Below are positions 10,324 through 18,794 of a stretch of DNA of 36,915 nt, piece after piece. Made by a program: the position numbers and the translations under genes. The number at the start of each line of letters is the position of its first letter. The first letter of the stretch is position 1. The notes beneath the pieces are model-generated. The model made no database searches. It was not told where the DNA came from and saw nothing but the letters and a program-made list of their open reading frames with translations. The stretch comes from Chara braunii (taxonomy: Eukaryota > Streptophyta > Charophyceae > Charales > Characeae): contig BFEA01000165.1 in NCBI GenBank assembly GCA_003427395.1, positions 711,768 through 748,682 on the forward strand. Direction: 5' to 3'.

Positions 10324-11275
10324 TATATACGGAAATGTACAGATTATGTGTGTGCGCAAGTATAGATACAGAAAAGAACTAAGTAGATATTCATGCATAT
10401 TTGTTATAGGGCATAGTACTCACATTGGAACCATCTTACTACTGAATACGGCCGCCGAAATGGTCAGATACATAAAGGTATCAGTGAAACAAACGTGCGT
10501 AGTGGGGTGACCACCGTGAAGATTAGACACGGATGCGCGGGCTCAGAGGCTGCTAAAAATCACACTTCACTCAGACCACGTGCATTGAATAATCAAGTCA
10601 TATCCAAAAAACAAAAGGAACGATAAGGCGGATATGCACGATGACACGTCATCTGGTACATATCAAGTATTCATCTACGTACAGCCGTCCGCCGCAAGGG
10701 TCACTGTCACAGCCGACTTCCTGTTGTCCTCCTCATCCACCCTCTCATCCCTCTCTCTTCTCCCCTTTCTTGCGTCCACGTAACAAAAGTCACCTAATAA
10801 TAGGCCAATATCCATATAGCTTTAATCCGTACTCTCCTCTACACATATATACATGTCTAACGAATGCGTTTCTGTGTGTATATACTATATACCAGGTCAC
10901 ACATTCATCTACAGATACTTGAAATGTAGCAGTTCTCTACCAACCCTTTCCATCGCCAAGCACAAGAAGAATAGTGAAACGCATCGTGCAAGCATCGACA
11001 GTGGGCATAGAGTTCTCCTCGTCCAAGCATCGACGGATTTCCGTTTACTTCTCCGTTTGCACAGTTCTCAGCATGAAACGCTCAAGAAAAAGACGAAGAA
11101 AAGAAGGTGAAGGAAAGAAAAGGAAAGGAATCAAAATAAGAATCTCTATTTATTTGGGATAAAATAGGCATGTGTGTATACACAGCATTAATAATCTGTC
11201 TATAACACATGGAATTCGGATTCTCGACCATTGCCTTTTTAGTATGGAACAGCCAATGGCCAACAATCCAATTCC

Positions 11276-11401
11276 GTCCTTCGGGACATCCGTTAACATT
11301 GGAACGATACAGAGAGAAAGAAGATTAGCATGGGCCCTGCGCAAGGATGACACGCATAAATCGAGTGATGGTCCAAGTTAAATTAAAAAAAAGAAAAAAA
11401 A
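11276..11401 (+). pseudogene. U6 snRNA retropseudogene
   Basis: Starts with the green-plant type 5' stem-loop GTCCTTCGGGACATCCGTTA, followed by TTGGAACGATACAGAGA, AGATTAGCATGGGCCCTGCG, CAAGGATGACACGCATAAATC and ATGGTCCAA. Compared with canonical U6 there is a 6-nt insertion (GAAAGA) between ACAGAGA and AGATTAGC, which alters the invariant spacing to the AGC triad. The 3' end runs into an A-rich tail, and the whole is flanked by an 11-bp direct repeat AATCCAATTCC (11265-11275 and 11402-11412). I saw no plant-type upstream element or TATA box at the expected positions. This is the structure of a LINE-mobilised copy. Confidence 0.85.
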
Positions 11402-11647
11402 AATCCAATTCCATCGTTGACCATATCCTGCTTATCTACTGAGAAATGATACAACCCTCTTTGCTACGGTCTTCACCGGAATAAAACGCCCGGTCCTTAT
11501 AAGTTGTAGCTGTATTTAGTCTAGCTTGCAGTCCAGATACAGCAATAATGACCGTACGATGTATTCGGCTGAAGACGGTAGTGGGACCTCGGCCCCAGTT
11601 ATTACCGTACGGGAAGCTGGATCCCGAAAAGGACCTGCCAGTGGAGG

Positions 11648-11692
11648 CCGGTGCAATTTCTTTTTTTTTTTTTTTTTTTTATACCGGTGCAA
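11648..11692. repeat. poly(T) tract between direct repeats
   Basis: Twenty T residues (11661-11680) flanked by CCGGTGCAA at 11648-11656 and 11684-11692. It looks like a minus-strand tail-only insertion with a target-site duplication. Confidence 0.6.
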
Positions 11693-11870
11693 AATTTTCG
11701 AAACATTAGAATTGGTCTCCATCCAAAAAAAAAAAAAAAAAAGGCCGATCTTCTTAAAATCTCAAATCACTCACTTTGCATCCCGAAATCAAAATAATAA
11801 ATGGAAAGAAAAGAAAAAAAAAAGCCTCGTCAGAGTAGCAGTCTGCAATGGTGCCCAAGAGTAAACCACG

Positions 11871-11907
11871 ATCGGAACCCCCCCCCCAAAAAAAAAAAAA
11901 AATCGGA
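11871..11907. repeat. poly(C)/poly(A) tract between short direct repeats
   Basis: A run of C followed by about 15 A lies between ATCGGA at 11871-11876 and 11902-11907. The repeats are short, so chance is possible. Confidence 0.35.
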
Positions 11908-12199
11908 CCTTCGAAGCTTTCAAAGATCAAATGGCTGTCAATAAACCGGATGGACGGCACACATCGACGTTGCTGAACATATTATACCTCGGAATTAAAA
12001 GAAAAGAAAAAAAGAGAAAATGCTAGAGAAATATTTCTCTAAGAGTAAACAACGAGTACATAAAAACTCGGAATTGAAAGAAAAAAAAAATGAGGGAAAA
12101 AAAAAAGACAAAGAACACCGTCATCGTTAGAAAGTAAGAAACCAAAGTCGTATTTCTTTTTCTTCCTTAAGTTTTCCATGAGCTAATAATAGAGAGGTA

Positions 12200-12298
12200 T
12201 TTTTCTCGATGTATGCGGTGTCATCCTTGCGCACGGACCATACTAATCTTCTTTATCTCTATCATTCCACTTTTAACCGATATATCCCGAAGAATGTC
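12200..12298 (-). pseudogene. U6 snRNA-derived pseudogene, minus strand
   Basis: Read on the minus strand: GACATTCTTCGGGATATATC, then AGTGGAATGATAGAGA, a TAAAGA insertion, AGATTAGTATGGTCCGTGCG, CAAGGATGACACCGCATACA and TCGAGAAAAAT. Many substitutions, but it shares a 6-nt insertion at the same site as the copy at 11276. No poly(A) tail or target duplication was recognised. Confidence 0.75.
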
Positions 12299-13030
12299 TT
12301 TTTTGCCCCTCCCCACCGCCGACTGGCATGTTTAAGGGGAAGAATAATACATGAATAAACAGCGCAGCGGCACTATCATATCCGATTCTTCAGATTTCAA
12401 CAGAGTCCATCCGTGTCAATAAGGAAAGAGGTGCATCTAAAAACAAATTAAAAAAAGAAAATGTATTTATGCAACATATGAACATACGCGCGCCCGCGTG
12501 TGTGAATACATACACATACACACATCTATTATTTATATTTATTATTTATATATTATATATTATTTATATATATTATTGATATATATTATTGATATATATA
12601 CATATACATATGCCAGAAAAATCCCTGGAAACCTGCATGAACTCCATGATGGGATTACGCAATGCCATTCAGTGCTCATCAGGTCGGGAAATACCTTTTC
12701 CCCGCACGTTGCACTCTGCGAATTATTCATCGGTAAGAAAAGAATCACCGTGTAATGGTCCCAGTACACTGTACACGGTGACGCTTTTCTTTCCGATTAA
12801 CGATGAATAATTCGGTGATGCTTTACATGGCTGTCCTTCTGGGTCGTTTGTTGAGGGATTCCCGGCCTCATTTGTTCTGCTAACGACCAACCACTGTTTT
12901 TCTTGTATAAACAAAAAAAAAAAAAAGAACACCGAGCAGATCCGCCTCCACGATCGAGGGATCAGATCTCACCCTGCACTCTTAAAACTGCTACGAATTC
13001 CTATAGACGTACTACTACCGTCTTCACCCC

Positions 13031-13345
13031 AATAGAACGCCCAGTCCTTACAGCCGTACCGAATAGAACGCCCAGTCATTATAGCCGTACCGAATAGAAC
13101 GCCCAGTCATTTTAGCCGTACCGAATAGAACGCCCAGTCATTATAGCCGTACCGAATCGAACGCCCAGTCATTATAGCCGTATCGAATCGAACGCCCAGT
13201 CTTTATAGCCGTACCGANTATCGAATCGAACGCCCAGTCTTTATAGCCGTACCGAATAAAACGCCCAGTCATTATAGCCGTACTGAATAGAACGCCCAGT
13301 CATTATAGCCGTATCGAATAGAACGCCCAGTCCCTATAGCCGTAC
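13031..13345. repeat. 31-bp minisatellite, ten units
   Basis: Ten copies of a 31-bp unit (core GAACGCCCAGTCATTATAGC plus CGTACC), with point differences and one disturbed unit containing an N at 13218. A single copy of the same unit, AAAACGCCCGGTCCTTATAA, occurs at about 11482 inside a related dispersed repeat, so the array is a local expansion within that repeat. Confidence 0.9.
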
Positions 13346-13443
13346 TTCGGGTAAGTTTCAGTCTAGATACAGCCATAATCAGCTGACATGCTATACATTG
13401 TACCGATATTACCGATGTCAAATAGATATAAGTGAGGCATTGA

Positions 13444-13453
13444 GAATGCATCC

Positions 13454-13486
<33 letters not shown>

Positions 13487-13496
13487 ATGCATCCGC
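13444..13496. repeat. pure poly(A) insertion with 12-bp direct repeats
   Basis: Twenty-nine A (13456-13484) flanked by perfect GAATGCATCCGC at 13444-13455 and 13485-13496. Nothing but the tail lies between the repeats. Confidence 0.75.
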
Positions 13497-13587
13497 ATGC
13501 GATCTCCAACTCTCGACAACCCTGACAATGCCAGCAATCGCAATTTTTACTAATAGCAATAGCAATTTTTACCAACAGCAGCGAAGT

Positions 13588-13700
13588 ACTCCCGTCTTCC
13601 CCCGAACACAACGCACACTCATTTTGAGTGCATCGGACCGGGAACCTAGTCTCTATACATTCATAATGAGGGTGCGTTGTGTTCGGGGGAAGACGGTAGT
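13588..13700. mobile_element. palindromic MITE, family E, copy 2
   Basis: About 113 bp; left ACTCCCGTCTTCCCCCGAAC and its inverse ending GGGGGAAGACGGTAGT. The terminal inverted repeats run about 40 bp and are better preserved than in copy 1. Confidence 0.82.
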
Positions 13701-13807
13701 AGTGATTGTACTCGTAGTGTTCGGCATCGTCCAGCACTAGTCCTTAGTGGTCGAAGTCGTGGGAAGAAAAAGTACAACGGTACTAGAACTCAAGTATTAC
13801 TGGTAGC

Positions 13808-13844
13808 GGATTGCATCAACTGCTCGTACTAGTTGATGCAATCC
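13808..13844. other. perfect 14-bp stem hairpin
   Basis: GGATTGCATCAACT (13808-13821), a 9-nt loop, then AGTTGATGCAATCC (13831-13844). It lies between two direct copies of CAGCACTAGTCCTTAGTGGT about 128 bp apart (near 13732 and 13860). Confidence 0.7.
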
Positions 13845-14058
13845 AGGACTGGGTGTGTCCAGCACTAGTCCTTAGTGGTCGAATTTAGTTAATTTTCGAT
13901 GCAAAGCAAGGAAAAATGAAAGAAGTGGGTGAGACACATTGCAAATCTGATTCAAGGGAAGAACGGAGAAAAAGAGGGGGGGCTCAGTTCTGGGCCCAGC
14001 GGCATCAAAAGACTAATGAGTGGGATGAGCGGAGACAGGAGATAACGGATTTTCTTAC

Positions 14059-14721
14059 CTGAAGCGCTACGTGCAGCTCGAGCAAAGAGAACTCGGCGGG
14101 TACAGCTATTCGCCGCCATATCTTCCTTCCACGGTGAAGCCCACGTGCCTGATTAAGAACGCACGTAAGCACAACAATTTCTTCCAGCTCACCCTCCGAC
14201 TCTTCTTCATCATCACTGCTTCCACTCTCGACGCCCTCCGTTTCGGCATCACCATCTTCTTCATCTTCTTCTTCTTCCTCTGCTGCTTCTTCTTCTTCTT
14301 CATCACCGTCTAATTCGTCGTAATCGTCGTCGTCTTCATCGTCTTCCTCTTCTCCTTCGTCGTCACCATCGCCATCTTCAGCAAGCTCGAGTCTGTCATC
14401 ATCCTCCTCGACCGCTTCATCGGAAGAGCTCGACGAGGGCGTGGCTTCGCTGCCGCCGCCGCCGCCGCCTTTCACCGAATTTTCCTTACCCTTTTCTTCC
14501 TTGTCCTTCTTCTCCTTCCCTATCATCTTATCCTCCTCCTCCTCAGCTTCCACTTTGACGTACTCCTCCTCCCCTTGTTTCCCTTCTCCTCCGCTCAGCA
14601 CAGCCCCCTGCTCCTTTTGTTCATCACCATTCCTCTCCGCCTCCGTCTTCTCTCCTATTGCCTTCTGTGCCTCAGCCGACACGACCTCCCCTCCCTCCAC
14701 CGCCTTTTCTTCTGTATTCAT
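14059..14721 (-). CDS. exon 1 of acidic pRiA4b ORF-3-like protein gene (221 codons)
   Basis: The start is the ATG at 14721 (MNTEEKAVEGGEVV), the first in-frame ATG after an in-frame TGA five codons upstream. Residues 1-100 are E/K/G-rich with a hexaglycine and a serine run; residues about 100-180 are almost entirely Asp/Glu, predicting a disordered polyanionic segment. Residues about 181-221 (VVLTCVL...KIWRRIAVPAEF, SLLELHVALQ) are the opening strand and helix of the pRiA4b ORF-3-like domain, whose consensus has WRRIxVPxxxTLxxLHxxIQ. The exon ends CAG|GTAAGA in phase 0, and the domain resumes exactly at NAFDW in the exon at 1914. The acidic tract could mediate histone or basic-protein binding, but that is conjecture. 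Confidence 0.85.
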
Positions 14722-15240
14722 CCTCACCTTCTTTCAACCCTGGCTACACACACACACACACACACACGAACGACAGAGAAACTAACTACAAACCGCAAGT
14801 GTGCTTCAGGTCGCTTGACGAGAAGCGAGAGAGTCGTCAGCTATAAGCGGCGACAGTCGTAGCCACCGCCGCCGCCGCCGCCGCCGCCGCCGTTGACGTA
14901 CTGAATGGTGGTGACAAGCGCAAACGTAGCAAAAATTCTTCAGGCAAAGCAACACCCGTCAATCGTTCGCACCATGGGTGAACAACGGAGAGGCATGTAT
15001 AAAGATCCCTTCACTTTCTCTTTTCTTTTCTTTTCGGCATGCCCAGGCCGGCGATAGATCAACAGCAACAAATAGATCGGTAGATGATGGTGATGGATCG
15101 ATAAGAAAAATCGGTCGGTCGGTCGATGGATGATGGATCCGTCTCTGTTGGTCCGTCTGTCTTTCCAATTGACCGATAAACGGATCGCCTGTTGACGGTC
15201 GTCTGAACCCAACCACCACTTGATCGACCGGTCGGTCAAA
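14722..15240 (-). promoter_or_regulatory. probable 5' UTR and promoter of the pRiA4b-like gene
   Basis: The region upstream of the start codon is non-repetitive compared with its surroundings. It contains a short (CA)n at 14749-14768, a CCG trinucleotide run (about 10 units, 14864-14893) and several CGGT/GATCGGT repeats around 15080-15240. No TATA box was identified. Minus-strand reading frames across it have no recognisable domain. Confidence 0.4.
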
Positions 15241-15289
15241 TAGAAATGGAAATGGATCTCTCTTCTTGGTGGATACCAGCCAGATGCTC

Positions 15290-15375
15290 GGTGGAGAAGA
15301 AGACGGAGGAGGAGGGAGGGCGACGAGGAGGAGGAGGAGGAGACGGCAGAGGAGAAGAGGAGGAGGAGACAACCT
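15290..15375. repeat. purine-rich GGA-repeat tract
   Basis: Irregular GAGGAGGAGG blocks on the plus strand; low-complexity, giving spurious E/R- and S/L-rich frames. Confidence 0.7.
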
Positions 15376-15599
15376 TCTCTTCGCGCCCGGAGAGTCAAGT
15401 CACAACCCGAGCGAAGTCCAGTACGGAAATCACACCACACCTAATTCCAAAACAAAACCGAATAGTTAACGGGAACCGCACTAAGCCGATCTTAAGTACG
15501 ACGAGGTAGCCGGCGGTCATAGGCGGAGAAAATCGCTATCGCAATTTCTCGATTGAGTCGATTCCATGGTAGCAATACTAGAGTAGGCAGTAGGTACGG

Positions 15600-15678
15600 G
15601 GGCAAGGTCCCACTTGCGCGGTCGATCTTTGCTATCTACGGTCAATATCGCTTAATTCGTGTAAGTGGGACCTCGCCC
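15600..15678. mobile_element. GGGC-end MITE, family B, short copy
   Basis: 79 bp; ends GGGCAAGGTCCCACTTGCG and inverted GTAAGTGGGACCTCGCCC, with an exact CGG duplication on both sides (15597-15599 and 15679-15681). Confidence 0.8.
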
Positions 15679-15721
15679 CGGGACCTGCGAAGGTAACGCT
15701 CCTTCGACGGCCAGTTTCCCT

Positions 15722-15823
15722 GGGGCTAGGTCCCACTTGCACGAATTAAGAGATAGTGACCGTATATATAAAAAAGATCAACGGCCGAAATCCTCCTAAT
15801 TTGCGCAAGCGGGACCTTGCCCC
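15722..15823. mobile_element. GGGC-end MITE, family B
   Basis: Ends GGGGCTAGGTCCCACTTGCA and inverted GCGCAAGCGGGACCTTGCCC; the interior (GAATTAAGAGATAGTGACCG, GATCAACGGCCGAAATC) is shared with the copy at 17294. Flanking trinucleotides are CTG and CCG. Confidence 0.8.
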
Positions 15824-16104
15824 CGGCGTGGACTCGACTTGCCCCCTTTGGCGCCTTGGCGGGCTTTGACATGGCGTGCAGTGACGTGGCGAAACGAGTT
15901 GAGGGGAGCAGCGCGCCTGCTCTTCCATTGGTTGGTCAAAATTTTTGAAAAAAAGCCTCGGCGGGCGACGGCCATAAGTGCAATGTGCATCTCCAGACTC
16001 CCGACGCTGGCGCGTAAAGTGGATGCAAATGCGAAGTGGAAGTTGTGGAACGTCTGCCTCGTTGTCCGCTCTGAAGGGCATCCGGTCTGGAGGATCCACA
16101 CATG

Positions 16105-16208
16105 GGGCCTCGCTGCACTACTCGCGACATGCACGAAAGACAAAAATCATGGGGGTGTATCTTTCCATAATCTAGCGGAAGATTCGCTCAAGTAGTGCAG
16201 CGAAGCCC
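16105..16208. mobile_element. GGGC-end MITE, family A
   Basis: Ends GGGCCTCGCTGCACTACTC and inverted AAGTAGTGCAGCGAAGCCC; centre CATGGGGGTGTATCTTTCCA. The right arm is shortened by about 15 bp. Confidence 0.8.
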
Positions 16209-16221
16209 GTGATCGGCGGCC

Positions 16222-16326
16222 GGCGCGGCGCGAGTTGAGAGTTGGGGGGAGGTTGGCTTTCAGAAAATTGGCGGGCGCGGCGCGAGTTGAGAGTTGGGGG
16301 GAGGTTGGCTTTCAGAAAATTGGCGG
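16222..16326. repeat. 52-bp tandem duplication
   Basis: Two nearly identical copies of a unit beginning GGCGCGGCGCGAGTTGAGAG and ending TTTCAGAAAATTGGC. Confidence 0.85.
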
Positions 16327-16404
16327 GGGAAGTCCGTACTGGTTACTGCTTATTTTTTCATTATTATTATTTTTTCTCAAAAAACCTACGATATATATAT
16401 AAAT

Positions 16405-17055
16405 AGGCTTGTGATGGGGTGTGAACCGACAGTCTGTAGAGTTTTCCATCTGGTGTGGGTGAGTGATAGTCTACTTTGATTTTGGTTAAGGTAGATTATC
16501 ATTTACAGTGTAATCAGTGAGGGGATTCTGCAGACTGTTAGGGTTCAGCCTCCTGATGAGTCGGTGAAACTCCGACGAAACAGTTTGTCACAGCCCCTCA
16601 TTTGTTGTCCTCTTCTCCCTCTCTGCCTACGGTTTACCGGGCAGTTCTATTTGACGATATATATACCGTCACAAACAGAACTGCCCGGTAAAACCGTAGG
16701 CAGAGAGAGAGAAGAGGACAACAAACGAGGGGGTGTGACAAACTGTTTCGCTCGTCAAATAGAACTGCCCGGTAAACCGTAGGCAGAGAGGGAGAAGACG
16801 ACAACAAATGAGGGGCTGTGACAAACTGTTTCGTCGGAGTTTCATATGTATATATATCGTCAAATAGAACTGCCCGGTAAACCGTAGGCAGAGAGGGAGA
16901 AGAGGACAACAAACGAGGGGCTGTGACATATATATATATATATCGTCACAAACAGATATATATATATATATCGTCAAATAGAGCTGCCCGGTAAACCGTA
17001 GGCAGAGAGGGAGACGAGGACAACAAATGAGGGGCTGTATATATATATATATATA
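16405..17055. repeat. cluster of family C repeats in both orientations
   Basis: A full-length minus-strand copy at 16405-16660 (mirror of 9050-9330) is followed by plus-strand copies at about 16665-16765, 16757-16850, 16855-16935 and 16970-17045. Junctions are TATATATATCGTCA-type AT runs. Copies break off at different internal points, as if repeatedly inserted into or recombined with one another. Confidence 0.7.
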
Positions 17056-17156
17056 GACAGAAAAATAAAACAACCGGCCGGAGAAAGGGAAAACAAGAGA
17101 AACAAGTAGCCTCTGGGACAATTACCCAGCTTATGGGGCAGGGGTTGGAAATTATA

Positions 17157-17278
17157 GGGCCTCGCTGCACTACTCTCGAAATGTGCAAAACGAGAGTGAA
17201 TCTTCCGCTAGAATATGGAAAGATGCACCGCCATGATTTTTGTCTTGTGTGCATGTCGAGAGCAGTGCAGCGACGCCC
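17157..17278. mobile_element. GGGC-end MITE, family A
   Basis: Ends GGGCCTCGCTGCACTACTCT and inverted AGAGCAGTGCAGCGACGCCC; exact ATA duplication (17154-17156 and 17279-17281). Confidence 0.85.
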
Positions 17279-17293
17279 ATAGTCCAGTAGCAG

Positions 17294-17390
17294 AGGCTAG
17301 GTCCCACTTGCACGAATTAAGAGATACTGACCATAGATAGCAAAGATCAACGGCCGAAATCTCCTAGTTTGCGCAAGTGGGACCTTGCCC
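17294..17390. mobile_element. GGGC-end MITE, family B
   Basis: Ends AGGCTAGGTCCCACTTGCAC and inverted GCGCAAGTGGGACCTTGCCC; exact CAG duplication (17291-17293 and 17391-17393). It inserted only 12 bp from a family A copy. Confidence 0.85.
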
Positions 17391-17761
17391 CAGAATTGGC
17401 CGAATCCTGACGGCTGCTCTGACATTTGCCAACCCTGAGAATAAAAGAAAAGAATGCCATCACGGCCTATAAAAGCCACACAATCCCAAAGGAACTGAAG
17501 TAACCATGAAATTAATTCAAAAGCCTACTCTTGTCCACTATCCTAGCCCTGGGACAAAAAGCCCTAGTAGATAAAAACTAACAGATATGATAAAGGTTTT
17601 TTTTTTTTTGTTTTGTTTTTTTTTTTAATATGAAAAAGTTGAAAAACTGAGAAAAAAAAACGAAGCAAATCAGACCTAATTTAGAAGCTACATACAAGAA
17701 ACAAATCAAACCTAATTATAAACTACATACCCTATGTAGTCTTTATATCCTGATATTTTAA

Positions 17762-18280
17762 GGGGCTCGCCACACAGGCTTTCGAAACGCGCAAAATCGA
17801 GGCCGTGTCTTTGCCACACAGCCTTTCGAAACCAGTTCTTTCGAAAAAGTTTTNAAAGGTGTCAGATGGACCGGCGTCGAAAGTCTTTACGAAGAGATGA
17901 GATCCTCCCGCCTGTCACGAGCCTTTCCTCGAAAGACCCCGAGTGGTCTTTTGAAAAGGCCCACTCGAAACGGTTGATCGGTCGAAAAAAAAAAAAAAAA
18001 AAAGGGCGATTCCAAGGGCCTGGCTCCACTACTCTCGACATGCATAAACAAAAAAAATTATGGCGAAGTATCTTTCCATGTTCTGGGCAAAGATTCAGAC
18101 TCTCGTTTTACACGCGTAGTGAGCAATGAGCCAGGCCCTAATGTGCATACATCGAAAGGCCTGGGTGTTTCAAAAGTCTGTGTGGCGAGGGGGGGAGTTC
18201 CTTTCGATGAGCAGACTTTCGAAAAAAGTCTGACACCTTTCGAAAAATGCTGATGTTCGAAAGCCTGTGTGGCAAGCCCC
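17762..18280. mobile_element. 519-bp PIF/Harbinger-like MITE with nested MITE
   Basis: Terminal inverted repeats GGGGCTCGCCACACAGGCTT / AAGCCTGTGTGGCAAGCCCC are flanked by an exact TAA duplication (17759-17761 and 18281-18283), the target type known for PIF/Harbinger/Tourist elements. The interior is rich in TTTCGAAA and contains the inner pair AGGTGTCAGA / TCTGACACCT. A family A MITE (18016-18138) and a run of about 21 A sit inside. An N occurs at 17854. No transposase coding. Confidence 0.82.
18016..18138. mobile_element. family A MITE nested in the 519-bp element
   Basis: Ends GGGCCTGGCTCCACTACTC and inverted GTGAGCAATGAGCCAGGCCC, centre TTATGGCGAAGTATCTTTCC. Flanks CAA and TAA. Its presence in only one place in the host element shows it inserted later. 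Confidence 0.82.
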
Positions 18281-18460
18281 TAAAGCTTACCTGATTAACT
18301 TGGGTGCAGGCAATAGCCCTACGTTGCCGAGACACCAACCCATATCAGCAGGGTAGAAGTTCAACTGAAAGATACCGCTCCCTCCTCCGTTCCCCGCCGA
18401 GGCTGCATGTCTACTGCGACCCGCCAGGAAACCACAACAAACGAGCAGGCCAGGTTGAAA

Positions 18461-18739
18461 TCAATCCTGGAGCAACCAGCAACTGAAAGAAACTTGATTT
18501 CCTTCCACCTTCGCAATGGTGCTTCCGAGGGCCCTGGTCTCTTTAAACCACTGTAGACATGAGCGTGAAGGCTTGGGAGGGCTCACTTTCCTCTGCCAGT
18601 CCGCTTGGATAGCTCGTCTCATCCACAGACAAAATGTGCTACGAAATTGTTTATTAGTCCAATCTTTCCCATCAAAGGCAGTTTCATTTTGGTGCTGCCA
18701 GATAACCGCAAAGCCTGTGGCTCGAAAGATCTGGGTCAC
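18461..18739 (-). pseudogene. LINE ORF2 C-terminal tail
   Basis: 92-codon frame. ATGFAVIWQHQNETAFDGKD then W-TNKQF and RRAIQADWQRK correspond to the 'W..RN..vF.gk.w' segment that follows the zinc knuckle in plant-type LINE ORF2 proteins. Frame is broken from the preceding zinc-knuckle segment. Confidence 0.7.
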
Positions 18740-18794
18740 ATAGCCCCCAACCTTTTGATTTGGGGAGTCATGTTGGGAGACCGCCTAACAAAGT

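Larger units (their letters stand above)
1915..14058 (-). other. intron 1 of the pRiA4b-like gene (12,144 bp)
   Basis: The intron is defined by CAG|GTAAGA after LHVALQ (14059/14058) and TTCCAG|AAT before NAFDW (1915/1914), both phase 0, and by the continuity of one protein domain across it. It is packed with short non-autonomous transposons, microsatellites and pseudogenes, listed separately. No independent coding gene was found inside it. Stretches such as 3000-3540, 3720-5310 and 12300-13030 hold nothing I recognise beyond simple A/T tracts. Confidence 0.75.

Noticed and set aside
11276-11401. functional U6 snRNA gene
   Set aside because: Altered ACAGAGA-AGC spacing, A-rich tail instead of a T-run terminator, target duplications, and no snRNA promoter seen.
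13031-13345. CRISPR array (regular 31-bp repeats)
   Set aside because: Units are directly adjacent without unique spacers and the genome is eukaryotic; it is a minisatellite.
14940-15440. 166-codon minus-strand open frame upstream of the gene
   Set aside because: Serine/leucine/histidine-rich translation of GGA and GATCGG repeats; no domain, and it occupies the expected 5' UTR/promoter.
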